DNA of 10,698 nt from Thoreauomyces humboldtii (lineage: Eukaryota > Chytridiomycota > Chytridiomycetes > Spizellomycetales > Powellomycetaceae), in NCBI GenBank assembly GCA_027596035.1, contig JADGJA010000786.1, positions 1 through 10,698 on the forward strand, read 5' to 3'. Below are positions 9,801-10,698 of the stretch, piece by piece; the stretch's first letter is position 1, and every line of letters starts with the position of its first letter. Under the pieces are notes generated by a model, which was not told the DNA's origin, made no database searches, and worked only from the letters and a program-made list of their open reading frames with translations. A program made the position numbers and the translations under genes.

Positions 9801-10221
9801 TCAACCTCTGCCTCTACCGCGTCCTCTGCCTCTACCCCGTCCTCTGCCCCTCCCAGCGTTTCTCCTCTGCCTTGCTGGAGGTGCCGGTTGTCCCCTCTTG
9901 AACGCTTCCGGTCGTCCATTCCCTTGCAGATGTGACTGGACGATGGTTCTAAAGTTGCGGACGCTGAGGGTGTCGCGGTTGAAGTAGACTTGACGGCCTT
10001 GGTAGTTGACGCCGAAGGTTTGTTGAACACATGATGGGTGGTCGCACCCCAACAAACCGTGGACGTCATCCAACTGTCCTGTCTTCGCCCTCCATGGCCG
10101 TGGGCTAAGTCGCTTCGGGAGAACTTTCTTCCTGACCTTGTGGTAGGCCATGCTGCCGTCTCCTCCGACTTGCTCTCCGATCGGGCAGATGGAGGACGTG
10201 AGGTACTCGTCGATGAGGAAC
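9801..10221 (-). CDS. C-terminal exon of a Fanzor (eukaryotic TnpB-like) RNA-guided nuclease, partial
   Basis: The exon encodes 139 complete residues before TGA at 9803-9801. It opens after TTCATGTAG (acceptor AG 10223-10222), preceded by CTTGAC/CTGAT branch-like sequence and a pyrimidine-rich stretch. Numbering from the first full codon, FLIDEYLTSSICP (1-13) matches the Fanzor/TnpB motif before the zinc finger (V-D-E-[FY]-x-T-S-x-x-C). CDHPSC (59-64) is the second Cys pair. YFNRDTLSVRN (79-89) is the RuvC-III motif, with the catalytic Asp at 83. RPEAFKRG follows, as in fungal Fanzors. The tail is about nine Gly-Arg repeats. The first Cys pair is incomplete (C12-P-I-G), and a long basic insert separates the two zinc-finger halves. 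RuvC-I, RuvC-II and the N-terminal region are not found in the window. They may lie past its end or be lost, so this may be a relic. The frame stays open upstream to 10496, but that part looks like translated repeat. Confidence 0.7.
9805..9858. repeat. 18-bp tandem repeat encoding the Gly-Arg tail
   Basis: Three imperfect units begin with CCTCTG at 9805, 9823 and 9841. On the coding (minus) strand they give alternating Gly and Arg codons at the end of the Fanzor exon, resembling RGG/GAR tails that bind RNA. Repeat expansion next to the stop is the simplest origin. Confidence 0.8.
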
Positions 10222-10698
10222 CTACATGAAGAAGGATCAGTCAAGACGTAAAGTGCATGGGTACACCCAGGCGTCTCTCTCTCCTCCCGTCCGTCATCGT
10301 CTTTCGCCGTCACTGTCGCCCTCGCCGTCGCCCTCACCGTCCTTCGTGGCGCCGAGCAAGTCTGCGACGTCATCGTTGCGGAATTGCACGTCCCCGGTCT
10401 CAGCGTAGGAGCCCGTCGAGATCGTCGAGATCGTCGAGAGCGCAGACACCCTGCCTTCGCTGTCCCGACGCATGCGTCCCCTTCGCCCTCGCCCACCCCA
10501 TCCCCTGTCCTTCGCCGTCACCCATGTTTCAACCATCTCCGTCACCGTCGCTGTCGCTGTCTCTCATCTCATCCTAGGTCGTCTCCGTCGCCGTCTTCAG
10601 GCCCCCGTCCTTTGCAGTCACCGTCGCCAATCCTTCACAGTCGCCCACAGTCGCCGTTACCGTCTCCTATCCTTCGCCGTCTCCAGTCCGTCACCGTC
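10222..10698. repeat. Hexamer-based GC-rich low-complexity tract
   Basis: From about 10300 to the window end the plus strand is dominated by degenerate CCGTCR/CCTTCG/CTGTCG hexamers, densest at about 10300-10343 and 10510-10698. It also contains a 9-mer triplication. Several open frames run through it, but they are only Asp/Gly/Glu- or Arg/Pro/Ser-biased translations of the repeat. The segment just above 10221 carries the 3' splice signal of the Fanzor exon. No conserved Fanzor domain could be read in this tract on the minus strand, apart from a possible short piece at 10338-10361. Confidence 0.75.
10415..10441. repeat. Three tandem copies of GTCGAGATC (last imperfect)
   Basis: The units lie at 10415-10423, 10424-10432 and 10433-10441 (GTCGAGAGC). 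They are distinct from the surrounding hexamer pattern and have the same 9-bp period as the CAGACGGCC triplet on the other side of the Fanzor exon, though the sequence differs. Confidence 0.85.

Noticed and set aside
9554..9901. Plus-strand open frame of 115 codons across the repeat cluster
   Set aside because: It translates tandem repeats (Gln-Thr-Ala triplets) and runs antisense to the Fanzor exon. It has no recognisable domain, and its ATG overlaps the region upstream of the dynamin-like start.
10222..10496. N-terminal extension of the Fanzor exon as one unspliced 231-residue protein
   Set aside because: The extension is compositionally biased repeat translation with no Fanzor-like residues, and a good 3' splice signal sits exactly where conservation begins.

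Overview
The window looks like nuclear DNA of a fungus. It is gene-dense, moderately GC-rich, and has short introns (about 54-119 nt) with GT..AG ends. It encodes an unmistakable fungal Mot1. A zoosporic or other early-diverging fungus would fit the Fanzor remnant, but a basidiomycete cannot be excluded from sequence alone. No tRNA, rRNA, CRISPR array or bacterial-type signal was seen.

Layout. (1) 138-547, plus strand: a three-exon gene for a 74-residue, 12-cysteine metallothionein-like protein, with two Cys clusters joined by a Cys-free linker. (2) 733-6964, minus strand, convergent with it: a seven-exon MOT1/BTAF1 gene. Joining the exons gives an uninterrupted 1942-residue protein, from an 11-nt first exon (M-A-T-R) to the conserved C-terminal tail. 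(3) 7284-9553, minus strand: a five-exon gene for a 665-residue mitochondrial dynamin/mitofusin-like protein, with a presequence-like N-terminus and a membrane hairpin. Its GTP-binding motifs are degenerate (G1 reads GERSAKT, and the Asn-Lys of G4 are missing). (4) 9801-10221, minus strand: the last exon of a Fanzor-type (eukaryotic TnpB/OMEGA) RNA-guided nuclease. It carries the DEY.TS motif, part of the zinc finger, the RuvC-III NRD motif and an added Gly-Arg tail. (5) 10222-10698: a hexamer-based GC-rich low-complexity tract where the upstream Fanzor coding sequence would be expected.

The two housekeeping genes and the Fanzor exon lie in the same direction. Nothing suggests a shared pathway: MOT1 is a nuclear TBP remodeller, the dynamin-like protein is mitochondrial, and the metallothionein is a cytosolic metal buffer. 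The accessory part is 9.6-10.7 kb. There, a Fanzor end is followed by a compact set of repeats (three 9-mers, two AATTGT-centred palindromes and a 12-bp direct repeat), which could be an element end or the guide-RNA region.

All splice sites were placed by eye from GT/AG signals, reading-frame phase and family conservation. The phases of the three complete genes close exactly, which is strong internal support, but no transcript data were used.
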